Origin: Alphaproteobacteria bacterium
GTDB taxonomy: Bacteria; Bacteroidota; Bacteroidia; Bacteroidales; FEN-979
Direction of reading: 5' to 3'
Assembly: GCA_009928665.1 (NCBI GenBank)
Contig: SACF01000005.1
Coordinates: forward strand, 1-64,000
DNA: 64,000 nucleotides
Shown: positions 18,068-25,149 of the stretch, one piece after another
Layout: each line of letters starts with the position of its first letter
How positions within the stretch are numbered: the first letter of the stretch is position 1
Notes under the pieces: generated by a model
What the model was told of the DNA's origin: nothing
The model's database searches: none
The model's input: only the letters and a program-made list of their open reading frames with translations
Made by a program: the position numbers and the translations under genes

Positions 18068-18499
18068 ATGACTTCAATCCACTCCCATATTCTGATCTTT
18101 ATTCTGTTTTTTATACAGAACGCAGGAACCACGGCTCAGCCTGCTGATACATCCGCTGTCACTCCGGGCATTGTGCAGGATGAACGGGTTGACCAGCTTG
18201 TTGAAAAACATATCCGAATTAATCAAAACCTGAAGACCATCGACGGATTCCGCATTCAGGTCTTTTCCGATTCCGGCAATAACTCCAAGACAAAAGCCCA
18301 GGCGACCCAGGATGAATTGTCGGCACGCTACCCGCAGATGGGTGTTTACCTTACTTTTAAATCACCCAATTACAAAGTACGGATCGGGGATTTCAGGAGC
18401 CGTCTCGACGCCCAGCGGTTTTTGAACGAGTTGGCCCCCGACTACCCCAACGCATTCATTATCACTGACCAGATAAATATACCAAAAATAGATCCTTAA
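18068..18499 (+). CDS. Secreted SPOR-domain protein between two UspA genes
   Basis: The 143-residue product has a signal peptide (SHILIFILFFIQNAGTTAQ). A short linker follows, then one SPOR domain from about residue 65 to 137: GFRIQVFSDSGN, a helix with KTKAQATQDELSARYP, YKVRIGDFRSRLDAQRFLNEL, and a closing strand. SPOR domains bind peptidoglycan stripped of peptide stems, often at division sites, so the protein should be periplasmic. It lies six bases after the first UspA stop and 11 bases before the second UspA start, all in one direction, so it is almost certainly co-transcribed with two cytosolic stress proteins. The functional link is not established. Confidence 0.85.
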   Translation: MTSIHSHILIFILFFIQNAGTTAQPADTSAVTPGIVQDERVDQLVEKHIRINQNLKTIDGFRIQVFSDSGNNSKTKAQATQDELSARYPQMGVYLTFKSPNYKVRIGDFRSRLDAQRFLNELAPDYPNAFIITDQINIPKIDP

Positions 18500-18510
18500 A
18501 ATTCCTGAGT

Positions 18511-19362
18511 ATGAATAAAATTGTAGTAGCAATTGATTTCTCAGAATGCTCCATCAATGCATTTCTCCATGCATTATCGATTGCAGAGCACTGTGAAGGT
18601 GAACTGATCCTTCTCTGGGTTGAAAAGACTGCCAATGAAAAAGAACAATTCGGCGAGAAAACCCGGCAGACCCATAAAGATGTAGAACGTGCCTTTGAAG
18701 ACCTTGTTGCACGTTATCAGCCTGAGCATCCCGATGTGAAGATGACCTGGAAAATTCGTAAGGGTAAGATCTACAAGGAGGTCACTGCAGAGGCCAGAAC
18801 ATTGAATGCCATGATTATAGTGACCGGAACCCACGGCGCATCGGGTTTTGAAGAGTTCTGGATCGGCAGCAATGCCAACAAAATCGTTTCGGCCAGTTAT
18901 TGTCCGGTCATCACCATCCGGGGCGGTATCAACATTCAGCGACCCCTGAAAAAGATCCTGATACCGATCGACAGCGCTGAAGAGACCCGTCAGAAAGCTA
19001 CTTTCGTCGGTTATCTTGCCAAACGGCATAATGCCGAAATCTGTGTGCTGAAGCTTTACACTTCAAAACTAAAAGCCATCCGGCATAACGTTGACCTATA
19101 TGCAGCGCAGGTGACACGTTATTTTGATGAAGAACAGGTGAAGTACCAGGTGGAACATGTCGACTGTGAAAGCATTTCCGATGCCACCATTGAATATGCA
19201 AAAAAGATTGACGCCAACCTGATCGGTATCATGACCGAACAGGAGACTACCACCGTCAATATTTTTCTGGGACCCTATGCCCACCAGATCGTGAACCATT
19301 CACCCATCCCGGTACTGAGCATCCACCCGAAGGATACCCTTGCAGGCGGAACAGGATTCTGA
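18511..19362 (+). CDS. Tandem-domain universal stress protein
   Basis: This 283-residue paralogue of the first operon gene has the same two-domain layout. The N-terminal domain starts NKIVVAIDFSECSINAFLHA and carries the ATP signature GTHG followed after nine residues by GSNANKIV. The C-terminal domain starts KKILIPIDSAEETRQKA and ends PIPVLSIHPKD, without the signature. The MTEQET segment is nearly identical in both proteins, so they are duplicates of one ancestor with the SPOR gene placed between them. It converges on the aldolase gene across a repeat/inverted-repeat gap. Confidence 0.9.
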   Translation: MNKIVVAIDFSECSINAFLHALSIAEHCEGELILLWVEKTANEKEQFGEKTRQTHKDVERAFEDLVARYQPEHPDVKMTWKIRKGKIYKEVTAEARTLNAMIIVTGTHGASGFEEFWIGSNANKIVSASYCPVITIRGGINIQRPLKKILIPIDSAEETRQKATFVGYLAKRHNAEICVLKLYTSKLKAIRHNVDLYAAQVTRYFDEEQVKYQVEHVDCESISDATIEYAKKIDANLIGIMTEQETTTVNIFLGPYAHQIVNHSPIPVLSIHPKDTLAGGTGF

Positions 19363-19466
19363 TCAGCGATTAGCGAATAAAGAATAGCGATTAGCGATTA
19401 GGGGAAAAAGATAACCTATAACTCCTCTAATCGCTAATCCCTATTCGCTAAGTTCTATTCGCCATT
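19363..19466. repeat. Inverted-repeat gap built of tagcgattagcgaa units
   Basis: Between convergent genes the left half repeats agcgattagcgaat and gcgattagggg. The right half carries the complementary ctctaatcgctaatccc and tattcgctaagttctattcgcc. The two halves can pair imperfectly into one long hairpin, so it may act as a bidirectional terminator. Its word-like unit is the same style as the modular elements but does not share their blocks. Confidence 0.6.
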
Positions 19467-20546
19467 TCAATACCTGTCGATACAATTCAGATCGCTGAAG
19501 GCTACCTTCAGCCGTTCTACCATGGATTTTTCACCTTCACGCAGCCAGACGCGGGGATCGTAATATTTTTTGTTCGGTTTGTCTTCACCTTCCGGGTTGC
19601 CGATCTGTCCTTGCAGGTATCCCTGGTTTTTCCGGTAAAAATTGAGAATACCTTCCCAAAATGCCCATTGGGTGTCGGTATCGATGTTCATCTTCACGAC
19701 GCCGTAACGGATGGCTTCGGCAATCTTTTCGGGTTCCGATCCCGATCCGCCATGGAAAACGAAGTTGACGGGATTTTCGGAGGTGCCATATTTCTCACGG
19801 ATGAATACCTGGGAATTATGTAGAATGATCGGCTCAAGTTTGACATTGCCGGGTTTATAGACGCCATGAACGTTTCCAAACGATGCAGCGATGGTGAAAT
19901 TCGGACTGATACGCATCAGCGTTTCATAGGCCCTTGCCACATGTTCAGGTTGGGTGTACAGGCGGGAACTGTCGATACCGGTATTGTCAATGCCATCTTC
20001 TTCACCGCCGGTAACTCCCAGTTCGATCTCGAGTGTCATCCCAATTTTGCTCATCCTTTCCAGGTATTTTTTACAGATCTCGATGTTTTCTTCCAGTGGT
20101 TCTTCTGAAAGGTCGAGCATGTGCGAACTGAAAAGGGGATAGCCGTACTTTGCAAAAAATTGTTCACCCGCATCCAGCAACCCGTCGATCCAGGGCAACA
20201 GTTTTTTGGCGGCATGATCGGTATGGATGATCACAGGAATACCGTAGAGTTCAGCAACTTCATGGATATGACGGGCTCCGGAGATACTACCCTTGATCGC
20301 GATCCGTTCATTTTCATTTTTCAGTGATTTTCCGGCGAAAAAGACGCCACCGCCATTGGAAAACTGGATGATGACGGGCGAATTAACAGCCTTAGCGGCT
20401 TCAAGGACGGCATTCACCGAATCGGTTCCTACGACATTGACGGCTGGAATCGCAAAATGGTTGGCTTTGGCGATCCTGAAAATTTCCTGCACGGCAGTTC
20501 CGGTGGCGACGCCCGGTGCAACTTTATCTTTAATTTTCTCAGACAT
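19467..20546 (-). CDS. fbaA: Class II fructose-bisphosphate aldolase
   Basis: This zinc-dependent enzyme splits fructose 1,6-bisphosphate into dihydroxyacetone phosphate and glyceraldehyde 3-phosphate in glycolysis, or runs in reverse in gluconeogenesis. From the ATG at 20544-20546 the product is 359 residues, the same length as E. coli FbaA. The catalytic and metal-binding positions align: Asp110 and His111 (HTDH), Glu175 (LEIELG), the GGEEDG loop, His227 (GNVHGVY) and His265 (FHGGSGS). The frame is open 33 codons further upstream into repeat DNA, but the -7 box at 20574-20581 shows the shorter start is correct. Confidence 0.95.
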   Translation of the reverse strand: MSEKIKDKVAPGVATGTAVQEIFRIAKANHFAIPAVNVVGTDSVNAVLEAAKAVNSPVIIQFSNGGGVFFAGKSLKNENERIAIKGSISGARHIHEVAELYGIPVIIHTDHAAKKLLPWIDGLLDAGEQFFAKYGYPLFSSHMLDLSEEPLEENIEICKKYLERMSKIGMTLEIELGVTGGEEDGIDNTGIDSSRLYTQPEHVARAYETLMRISPNFTIAASFGNVHGVYKPGNVKLEPIILHNSQVFIREKYGTSENPVNFVFHGGSGSEPEKIAEAIRYGVVKMNIDTDTQWAFWEGILNFYRKNQGYLQGQIGNPEGEDKPNKKYYDPRVWLREGEKSMVERLKVAFSDLNCIDRY

Positions 20547-20573
20547 GGTCTTAAAATTTTTTGTTGATGCATC

Positions 20574-20581
20574 CAAAGATA
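20574..20581 (-). promoter_or_regulatory. -7 promoter box (TATCTTTG) of the aldolase gene
   Basis: An exact TAnnTTTG match on the minus strand, 27 bases upstream of the ATG. It decides the start-codon choice for the aldolase. Confidence 0.65.
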
Positions 20582-20624
20582 TTAAAAAATCATAAACCCC
20601 AACCACAAAACCATTCCGCCAACT

Positions 20625-20936
20625 CCACTGGTGCCATGGTGCCATGGTGCAGTGGTGTTATGGTGTAATGGTGCCATGGTGCAGTGGTTCCATGGTGTAA
20701 TGGTGAAAAGAATTCAAAATTCAGATCAGCCATTAGACATTGGCCATTAGCCATTTTCAGAAAAATTTTAAAGATCAGAGCTCAAAGCTCAAAATTCAAA
20801 GTTCTCAAATTAGCACATCAGCACATTAGCACATTTTCACATTCTCAAATCCTCAAATTTTCAAATCCTCAAATCTTTTTCCGTTTTCCATTTTCAATTC
20901 TTGTCCGCTCTTCGTCCAACTCTTTGTCCGCTGGTT
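20625..20936. repeat. Modular intergenic element 6 (F-A-B-C-H-E)
   Basis: This is the largest element. It starts with an F block of ggtgccatggtg/ggtgcagtggtg units (20625-20705). An A block (agccattagacattggcc) follows, then a B block (gagctcaaagctcaaaattc), a C block (agcacatcagcacattagc) and an H block of caaatcctcaaattttc containing the 27-base copy shared with element 3 (20857-20883). The E block is ttgtccgctcttcgtccaac and ctttgtccgctgg (20903-20936). It separates the aldolase promoter from the tRNA-Arg promoter. Read on the minus strand the order E-H-C-B-A matches elements 2 and 3. Confidence 0.85.
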
Positions 20937-20962
20937 TTCTATACATAAATAAAAAAAAGTAG

Positions 20963-20970
20963 TACCTTTG
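20963..20970 (+). promoter_or_regulatory. -7 promoter box (TACCTTTG) of tRNA-Arg
   Basis: An exact TAnnTTTG match ending ten bases before the tRNA's first base, preceded by an A-rich spacer. Confidence 0.65.
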
Positions 20971-20980
20971 CAGCACCATT

Positions 20981-21054
20981 GGCCCCGTAGTTCAATTGGA
21001 TAGAATGGCAGATTCCGGTTCTGTTGGTTGGGGGTTCGAGTCCCTTCGGGGTCA
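20981..21054 (+). tRNA. tRNA-Arg (anticodon CCG)
   Basis: The sequence folds as a cloverleaf. The acceptor stem pairs ggccccg with cggggtc. The anticodon stem pairs gcaga with tctgt around the loop ttccggt, giving anticodon CCG for codon CGG. The T arm has ggttcgagtcc. CCA is not encoded; cacgg follows the discriminator A. The 3' end is the crossover point of a putative integrated element. Confidence 0.93.
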
Positions 21055-21057
21055 CGG
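21041..21057 (+). other. attL-like site in the 3' end of tRNA-Arg
   Basis: The 17 bases tcccttcggggtcacgg cover the 3' T-arm side, the acceptor strand and three bases beyond the tRNA. An exact second copy lies at 24640-24656 in the same orientation, as expected for the two ends of an element that recombined into the tRNA gene. Confidence 0.65.
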
Positions 21058-21068
21058 TGTATAACACA

Positions 21069-21106
21069 AACGGTTGATAATCAATAGATTGTCAGCCGTT
21101 TTTTAT
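21069..21106 (+). terminator. Rho-independent terminator after tRNA-Arg
   Basis: An 11-bp stem (aacggttgata with tgtcagccgtt, including G-U pairs) is followed by a T-run. It lies inside the putative element, so the tRNA now ends on a terminator brought by the insertion. Confidence 0.6.
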
Positions 21107-21224
21107 TATGGGTGCAACAATGGTGAAACATTTTATTAACAACTTGATTATCAGCAATATAGTATTCAATATAAATCAGTAATCCATATACACTGCTTAT
21201 AATCATTGTATTACAAGCAATCAG

Positions 21225-21259
21225 AAAGCCCCCACTCCATCGCGGAATGAGGGCTTTTT
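21225..21259 (+). terminator. Terminator-like hairpin
   Basis: A 14-bp imperfect stem (aaagcccccactcc with ggaatgagggcttt, G-U pairs allowed) around atcgc is followed by a short T-run. No gene upstream of it is recognised. Confidence 0.55.
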
Positions 21260-21695
21260 GCTTTAAGGTTAAACCAGGGAGCTAATAATCCTGTCATCAA
21301 ATCCAGACCATCCTTCAATTATCCCCCTTATGTAATCCTGATTGTATGGAAAAACTACTATTCAAAGACTTTATGGACTTAACACTTGGTAAGATCAAAT
21401 TCACTAATTAATTTGAAGTTGAAACAAATGAATTAATCTAATAGATTTCTATTTCATTAAACTGCCTGTGGTTCCCTGGTTTTCAGTAGAACAAGAATTA
21501 CCTGACAGATTCTTTTGATTATCTATACTTTACCATTAGCAAATTGAACCTGGATACTTTTTATCTTTTCATCTAACGCAGAATTTCTAGATACTTTTGA
21601 ACTATACTCTTTATATTAAAAAAATTACTAATCCTATCTCCCTAATCGTTACAGTAGAGCTGCAACTTTCGCAACGAAGGGGAGCAAAGACAGGC

Positions 21696-21730
21696 AAGAG
21701 TTTCAGAAACTATCTTCTGAAACTCTTTTT
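21696..21730. terminator. Perfect 13-bp hairpin with T-run
   Basis: The arms aagagtttcagaa and ttctgaaactctt pair without mismatch around a six-base loop and run into a T-tract. It lies about 95 bases past the stop of the minus-strand FISUMP gene but has its T-run on the + strand, so it may end a lost + strand gene. Confidence 0.6.
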
Positions 21731-21824
21731 TATTTGCACATGGCTTTTATAAAGTGTCCGAACAAAAATGGATTAATGTTGCTGGAATGAAAGACCAGCC
21801 TGCTTTTCAAGTACCTTTATGACT

Positions 21825-22535
21825 TTATTTATCCCGGATGCACCGGACAGAAAATCCCATCCATTTGGGATGTATGTTCCGGTAAATATCTTCAAGGCCA
21901 TAGATCATGTTTCTGTACCAGGCGATAGAATCATTCTTCCCGCTGCTGCTCCACCAAAAACCGCTTTTGCCACCCACAAAGAAACGACCCTGGCTGCACC
22001 TTTCCCCGCCAGGAAGAGCAGCAAAACCCAGGTTATCGGTTCCATTACCTTGCGACCACCAGCCGGAAGTGGCCTTCAGCCTTAATCCGGCATCCTGTCC
22101 TCTCCCGCCCTGCTTATCCCAGACCGGGTCATCCTGACCAAACCGCGTGTCTGCGGTTGCCTCCAGGTCCATCCACTCATTATCTGTGGGGACCCGCCAG
22201 CCGTCGGGACAAAGACTACCTGTGTTCACCGCATACCAGTTGTAGAGCGCTCCATATGTTACCCCATTCGCTACATCATTGTGGTACCAGCAATATCCGC
22301 CAATAATAAGCCTTCTCCATGCAATGCTGTCGGTAATGTACCGTATCTCCGCACCGTTGTTATAAGAGGTGGTTCTCAGGTTTTCAGCCATCCATAAATA
22401 CTTTCCGATCAAAACGGTACGATACACATTTCCGTCAATATCCGTGACTGTCCCCAAGTTTGTTGGTTGGGCTTTAATAGATGACATTCCAAGTAAAGTA
22501 ACGGCAATTAGTAATATCGATCTTAATGTCTGCAT
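21825..22535 (-). CDS. Secreted FISUMP-domain protein
   Basis: The 236-residue product has a signal peptide (LRSILLIAVTLLGMSSIKAQ) and then one FISUMP domain (Fibrobacter succinogenes major paralogous domain) over most of its length. DIDGNVYRTVLIGKYLWMAENL opens the domain, YNWYAV and LCPDGWRVPTDNEWMDLE form the core, and GFSVRCIRDK closes it. These domains are common in Bacteroidota and Fibrobacteres surface proteins and are thought to be C-type-lectin-like binding modules. There is no T9SS sorting tail, so it is probably exported to the periplasm or anchored otherwise. It is the first identifiable gene of the tRNA-Arg islet and lies opposite in strand to the other islet genes. Confidence 0.88.
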   Translation of the reverse strand: MQTLRSILLIAVTLLGMSSIKAQPTNLGTVTDIDGNVYRTVLIGKYLWMAENLRTTSYNNGAEIRYITDSIAWRRLIIGGYCWYHNDVANGVTYGALYNWYAVNTGSLCPDGWRVPTDNEWMDLEATADTRFGQDDPVWDKQGGRGQDAGLRLKATSGWWSQGNGTDNLGFAALPGGERCSQGRFFVGGKSGFWWSSSGKNDSIAWYRNMIYGLEDIYRNIHPKWMGFSVRCIRDK

Positions 22536-22638
22536 TTTCTGGTTTCCAACCTGACAATAAAGTTAGCCAAAAAAGGCCTCTGATCAAAATAGGTACTATG
22601 AATTGCACAAATTCAATGGCCATCTTCCTTTTTTGTGA

Positions 22639-22821
22639 CAGATCCTCCCCCGAATTTATCGGCATCACTCCGGAAAAATAGTTTCGTTGGATGATTATAA
22701 CAGGCTTGTTGAATACTATAATTGGATGGCAGACGAAGCGGATAAAAGCATTCAGGTCCAATTATCAAATGGGAAGATCCTGATTATCAATAGGGGATGC
22801 CAGATTACTAAAATAATCTGA
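22639..22821 (+). pseudogene. Possible remnant of an unknown gene
   Basis: A 60-codon stretch open from a stop at 22636 to TGA at 22819-22821 reads with protein-like composition in its second half (IVSLDDYNRLVEYYNWMA and QVQLSNGKILIINRG). It has no good start codon for its apparent length; TTG at about 22687 is possible. No family is recognised. It may be the C-terminal leftover of a gene lost from the islet, or chance. The rest of 22536-23039 shows no gene. Confidence 0.25.
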
Positions 22822-23039
22822 TGATGGCATGTCTTCTTTTCAATTGACAGGAGGTTTTTGTTTTATAGATGTTTCTGCTAAACTGACTTTTTGGAAAGTA
22901 GGTATATCATATAAGAAAATTTTACTCGCTGAGAAATCATAAAAGTAACGACGTTATGTTCCACTCCTGCTTCTAATCTTACTTTAACAACCTTGTCATA
23001 GGGCTATGTTTACCAAGTTGGTTCTTTAATACTCTGAAA

Positions 23040-23207
23040 ATGATCGTTCAAAATATTATTGTCGGCCTTATTGTTTCAGCAGCTGCGGGAAGTGTGATCT
23101 ATCGTTTCGTCAGATCACTGACGCATCCCGCAAGTAAATGCGATGGCTGCGCCTCTTCCGCCTGCGGAGGATGCGCGATAAGGGGACTCAAAGAAAAGAA
23201 AATCTGA
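23040..23207 (+). CDS. FeoB-associated Cys-rich membrane protein-like peptide
   Basis: The 55-residue product is one N-terminal transmembrane helix (about residues 2-20, NIIVGLIVSAAAGSVIY) followed by a cysteine cluster (KCDGCASSACGGCA, four Cys in 11 residues) and a basic tail. This is the layout of the small FeoB-associated Cys-rich membrane proteins found beside ferrous-iron transporters, where the cysteines may bind metal. No feoA or feoB gene is in this window, so the role is inferred from the pattern alone. It lies 80 bases before the MBOAT-like gene on the same strand. Confidence 0.65.
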   Translation: MIVQNIIVGLIVSAAAGSVIYRFVRSLTHPASKCDGCASSACGGCAIRGLKEKKI

Positions 23208-23287
23208 CTGTCTTTTTTCGGTGCATTTGACTTTATCAGACTGATTATCTATATTTGATTCTGTTTTAATGCCCGAAAGACATCACC

Positions 23288-23803
23288 ATGCCCAACAGGA
23301 CAGCGATTAGTTTTGAACAGTACCTGAAACGTCGGGGTTATGCATTTCAGTCTTTCGATCAGGCGCTGGTCAAAACGATCAGGAAAAGTTTTTCTCAAAA
23401 AACATTCTGCGGTTTCTGGAGAATGTGGAACCCATTCTCAGGCTATATCTTCTTCCTGCTGTATTCACTAATTGGGGGAAACAGGAAAAGGCCGCTGGCA
23501 ATAAGTTTCATATTTATAACCAGCGGATTTCTCTTTCATGATTTGCTTATTATTCTTATAACCGGAAGCATCTCGATTGTTTTTACTGTGACATTTTTGA
23601 TTTATTCCATGATCTTCAACATTGAACACCGGATACTGTTTTTCGGAAAAGGGATAAGGTCGTACCTGTCACGAATGAATTTATTCCCGCTCAGGTATCA
23701 TGTCTTGGTAAACATGATATTGCTGGCTTTGCCCCTGGTTGCAGGATTCCTGGTAAATTTCCTGGTTTTTCCCCAATCGGTCATGAACTGGTTATTCCAT
23801 TGA
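23288..23803 (+). CDS. Short MBOAT-like membrane protein
   Basis: The 171-residue membrane protein has about four hydrophobic segments. The segment FCGFWRMWNP, then GGNRKRPLAISFIFITSG and FHDLL, matches the core of membrane-bound O-acyltransferases, where FWRxW precedes GGNR and a conserved His follows SG. MBOAT enzymes transfer acyl groups to lipids, sugars or polymers. Full-length members have 400 or more residues, so this is either a compact form or the retained catalytic core of a larger gene. It precedes the START-domain gene on the same strand with a 49-base gap, and both may act on lipids. Confidence 0.6.
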   Translation: MPNRTAISFEQYLKRRGYAFQSFDQALVKTIRKSFSQKTFCGFWRMWNPFSGYIFFLLYSLIGGNRKRPLAISFIFITSGFLFHDLLIILITGSISIVFTVTFLIYSMIFNIEHRILFFGKGIRSYLSRMNLFPLRYHVLVNMILLALPLVAGFLVNFLVFPQSVMNWLFH

Positions 23804-23852
23804 ATTGCGGAGGGGAACCAATGAAAGGACCGAACGGCTGAACTGTTCACAT

Positions 23853-24494
23853 ATGAATGCATCTCTTTCTTTCCGTGGTTTCGTTCTGATTCTCATGCTT
23901 TTCCCGTATTTTGCACAAACACAGTCCTGGGATTTCATCAAGGAAAAAAATGGGATTAAAATATATACCTGCACTCCGGTTTATTCAAGTTTCAAATGCT
24001 TTAAAGGTGAAACTGTTCTGCATGCCACGATGCAGGAGATTGGCCGTTATATAGGCAATGTAAAAAATTTCAACTGGTGGGATAAGAACATAAGGGACCT
24101 GAAAGTAATCGGTCCCGGGACCGATGCCCATGTCAGGTACTACTTTATCTATGATGTCCCCTGGCCCCTGAGCGACAGGGATATTTGTGTCGATGTCTCT
24201 ATAAGCATTGACAGCGTGACAGGGGTAAAGACAGTATTTGCAAAGCCCCTGCCCGGAGTCATTCCAGAGTATGATGATATTGTCAGAATAAAGAATTACT
24301 GGCAGAAATGGACGCTAACGCCGGCAGGCAGCAATTCGGTGAATGCAGTCCTTGAAGGCTTTGTCGATCCGGCTGGCAGCGTTCCTGCCTGGCTTTATAA
24401 CATGGTTATTGTTGAAACTCCGCTTAAAGTAATGGGCGGTATCAAGGAAAGGCTGGAAGGGCCTTTGAAAGATCAGCTTAACACAACAAATTAA
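23853..24494 (+). CDS. Secreted START-domain lipid-binding protein
   Basis: From the ATG at 23853 the product is about 213 residues with a signal peptide (FRGFVLILMLFPYFAQTQ) and then a START-like helix-grip domain over the rest: WDFIKEKNGIKIYTC, VKNFNWWDKNIRDLKVIG, YDVPWPLSDRDICV, and a C-terminal amphipathic helix (VMGGIKERLEGPLKDQL). The WPLSDRD block is a hallmark of START proteins, which hold a lipid in a hydrophobic tunnel. The signal peptide suggests a periplasmic carrier. An upstream TTG start adds 16 unlikely residues. It is the last gene of the islet, following the MBOAT-like gene. Confidence 0.8.
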   Translation: MNASLSFRGFVLILMLFPYFAQTQSWDFIKEKNGIKIYTCTPVYSSFKCFKGETVLHATMQEIGRYIGNVKNFNWWDKNIRDLKVIGPGTDAHVRYYFIYDVPWPLSDRDICVDVSISIDSVTGVKTVFAKPLPGVIPEYDDIVRIKNYWQKWTLTPAGSNSVNAVLEGFVDPAGSVPAWLYNMVIVETPLKVMGGIKERLEGPLKDQLNTTN

Positions 24495-24550
24495 ATTTTG
24501 ATAATGCCAATGAGACACAAGGAAATGATAGTTTTTAAAAAAGCAAAGAG

Positions 24551-24626
24551 GGGGTGGTCAAACCACTACGGCAGGAACTGGTCAATTTAGATCGGCAGAG
24601 GGTGGTCAATTTGGTCGGGATATCCA
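24551..24626. repeat. IS21-like terminal fragment (repeated tggtcaa units)
   Basis: Three units with the word tggtcaa (ggtggtcaaacc, ctggtcaatttag, ggtggtcaatttgg) are spaced about 25 bases apart with intervening cgg-containing linkers. The ends of IS21-family elements carry such multiple terminal repeats, often ggtggtcaattt. No istA or istB sequence is present. This would be a solo end left within the islet just inside the right repeat. Confidence 0.4.
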
Positions 24627-24639
24627 TTTTAATCTGTGA

Positions 24640-24656
24640 TCCCTTCGGGGTCACGG
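24640..24656 (+). other. attR-like copy of the tRNA-Arg 3' end
   Basis: An exact second copy of the 17 bases at 21041-21057, in the same orientation but without the rest of a tRNA gene before it. Confidence 0.65.
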
Positions 24657-24664
24657 GAAATTTA

Positions 24665-24708
24665 AAAGCTCTTGTAAAACAATAACTTACAAGGGCTTTT
24701 GTTTTTTT
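24665..24708 (+). terminator. Rho-independent terminator beyond the distal tRNA repeat
   Basis: A 13-bp stem (aaagctcttgtaa with ttacaagggcttt, one G-U) is followed by gtttttttg. It lies nine bases after the attR-like copy, the spacing expected of the tRNA gene's own terminator before insertion. Confidence 0.65.
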
Positions 24709-25149
24709 GTTTGATCGATCATATAACTGAACACCCGCTTTTGCAATGCTTCATAGCTCTTATTCGTGGGTCTGAAATTTAAATTGAAGTTCCTAAATTT
24801 GATAATCGAACAATCCTGCATCCCGGGGAAGGTATGATACTCTGTTACCCGGCCGCGGGATTGGATCAAGGGCACACATCAGGTTTTTTAACAGTGATCT
24901 CCCATTGTTAGAAACATTGTGAAAACGAATTTCCGGCCACGATTCAATTTAAAAAATAATCAGTACCTTCATAAAGCGATTTTAAAGGGTAATAAGTTAG
25001 GTTACTATCCTTACATAAATAGGATTTAATAATTCTATACGAGTTTGTTATACATAATGGAGAATCCTTGTAACCGGTGGTTTATGAAGTATCTTATTCC
25101 ATTTCCGGGTTATAGGATTTTCTGATATATTAACTTTTATAAGGAAGGT
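24709..25149. other. AT-rich leader region of the giant adhesin gene
   Basis: Intergenic sequence. A 62-codon minus-strand open frame (24687-24875) runs through the terminator and has no family character. The last 200 bases are AT-rich and presumably hold the promoter and a long leader for the 1995-residue gene; I see no exact TAnnTTTG box. Confidence 0.5.

Larger units (their letters stand above)
21107..21824. other. AT-rich gene-poor stretch with two strong hairpins
   Basis: No credible gene is seen in over 700 bases. The composition is clearly poorer in GC than the neighbouring genes. It holds two terminator-like hairpins (21225-21259 and 21696-21730). This would be the expected place for an integrase gene next to the tRNA end, but I could not read one in any frame. 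Confidence 0.6.
21058..24656 (+). mobile_element. Putative remnant of a tRNA-Arg-integrated element (about 3.6 kb)
   Basis: The segment is bounded by 17-bp direct repeats, one forming the tRNA-Arg 3' end. It starts with a strikingly AT-rich, gene-poor stretch. It carries small cargo genes of mixed strand (a FISUMP protein, a Cys-rich membrane peptide, an MBOAT-like protein and a START-domain protein), and it has an IS21-like terminal fragment close to the right repeat. A second terminator right after the distal repeat looks like the original tRNA terminator left behind. No integrase is visible, so the element cannot move by itself or has been eroded. Confidence 0.5.

Noticed and set aside
24687..24875. 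62-residue minus-strand frame after the islet
   Set aside because: It reads through the terminator stem at 24665-24708 and has no recognisable motif.
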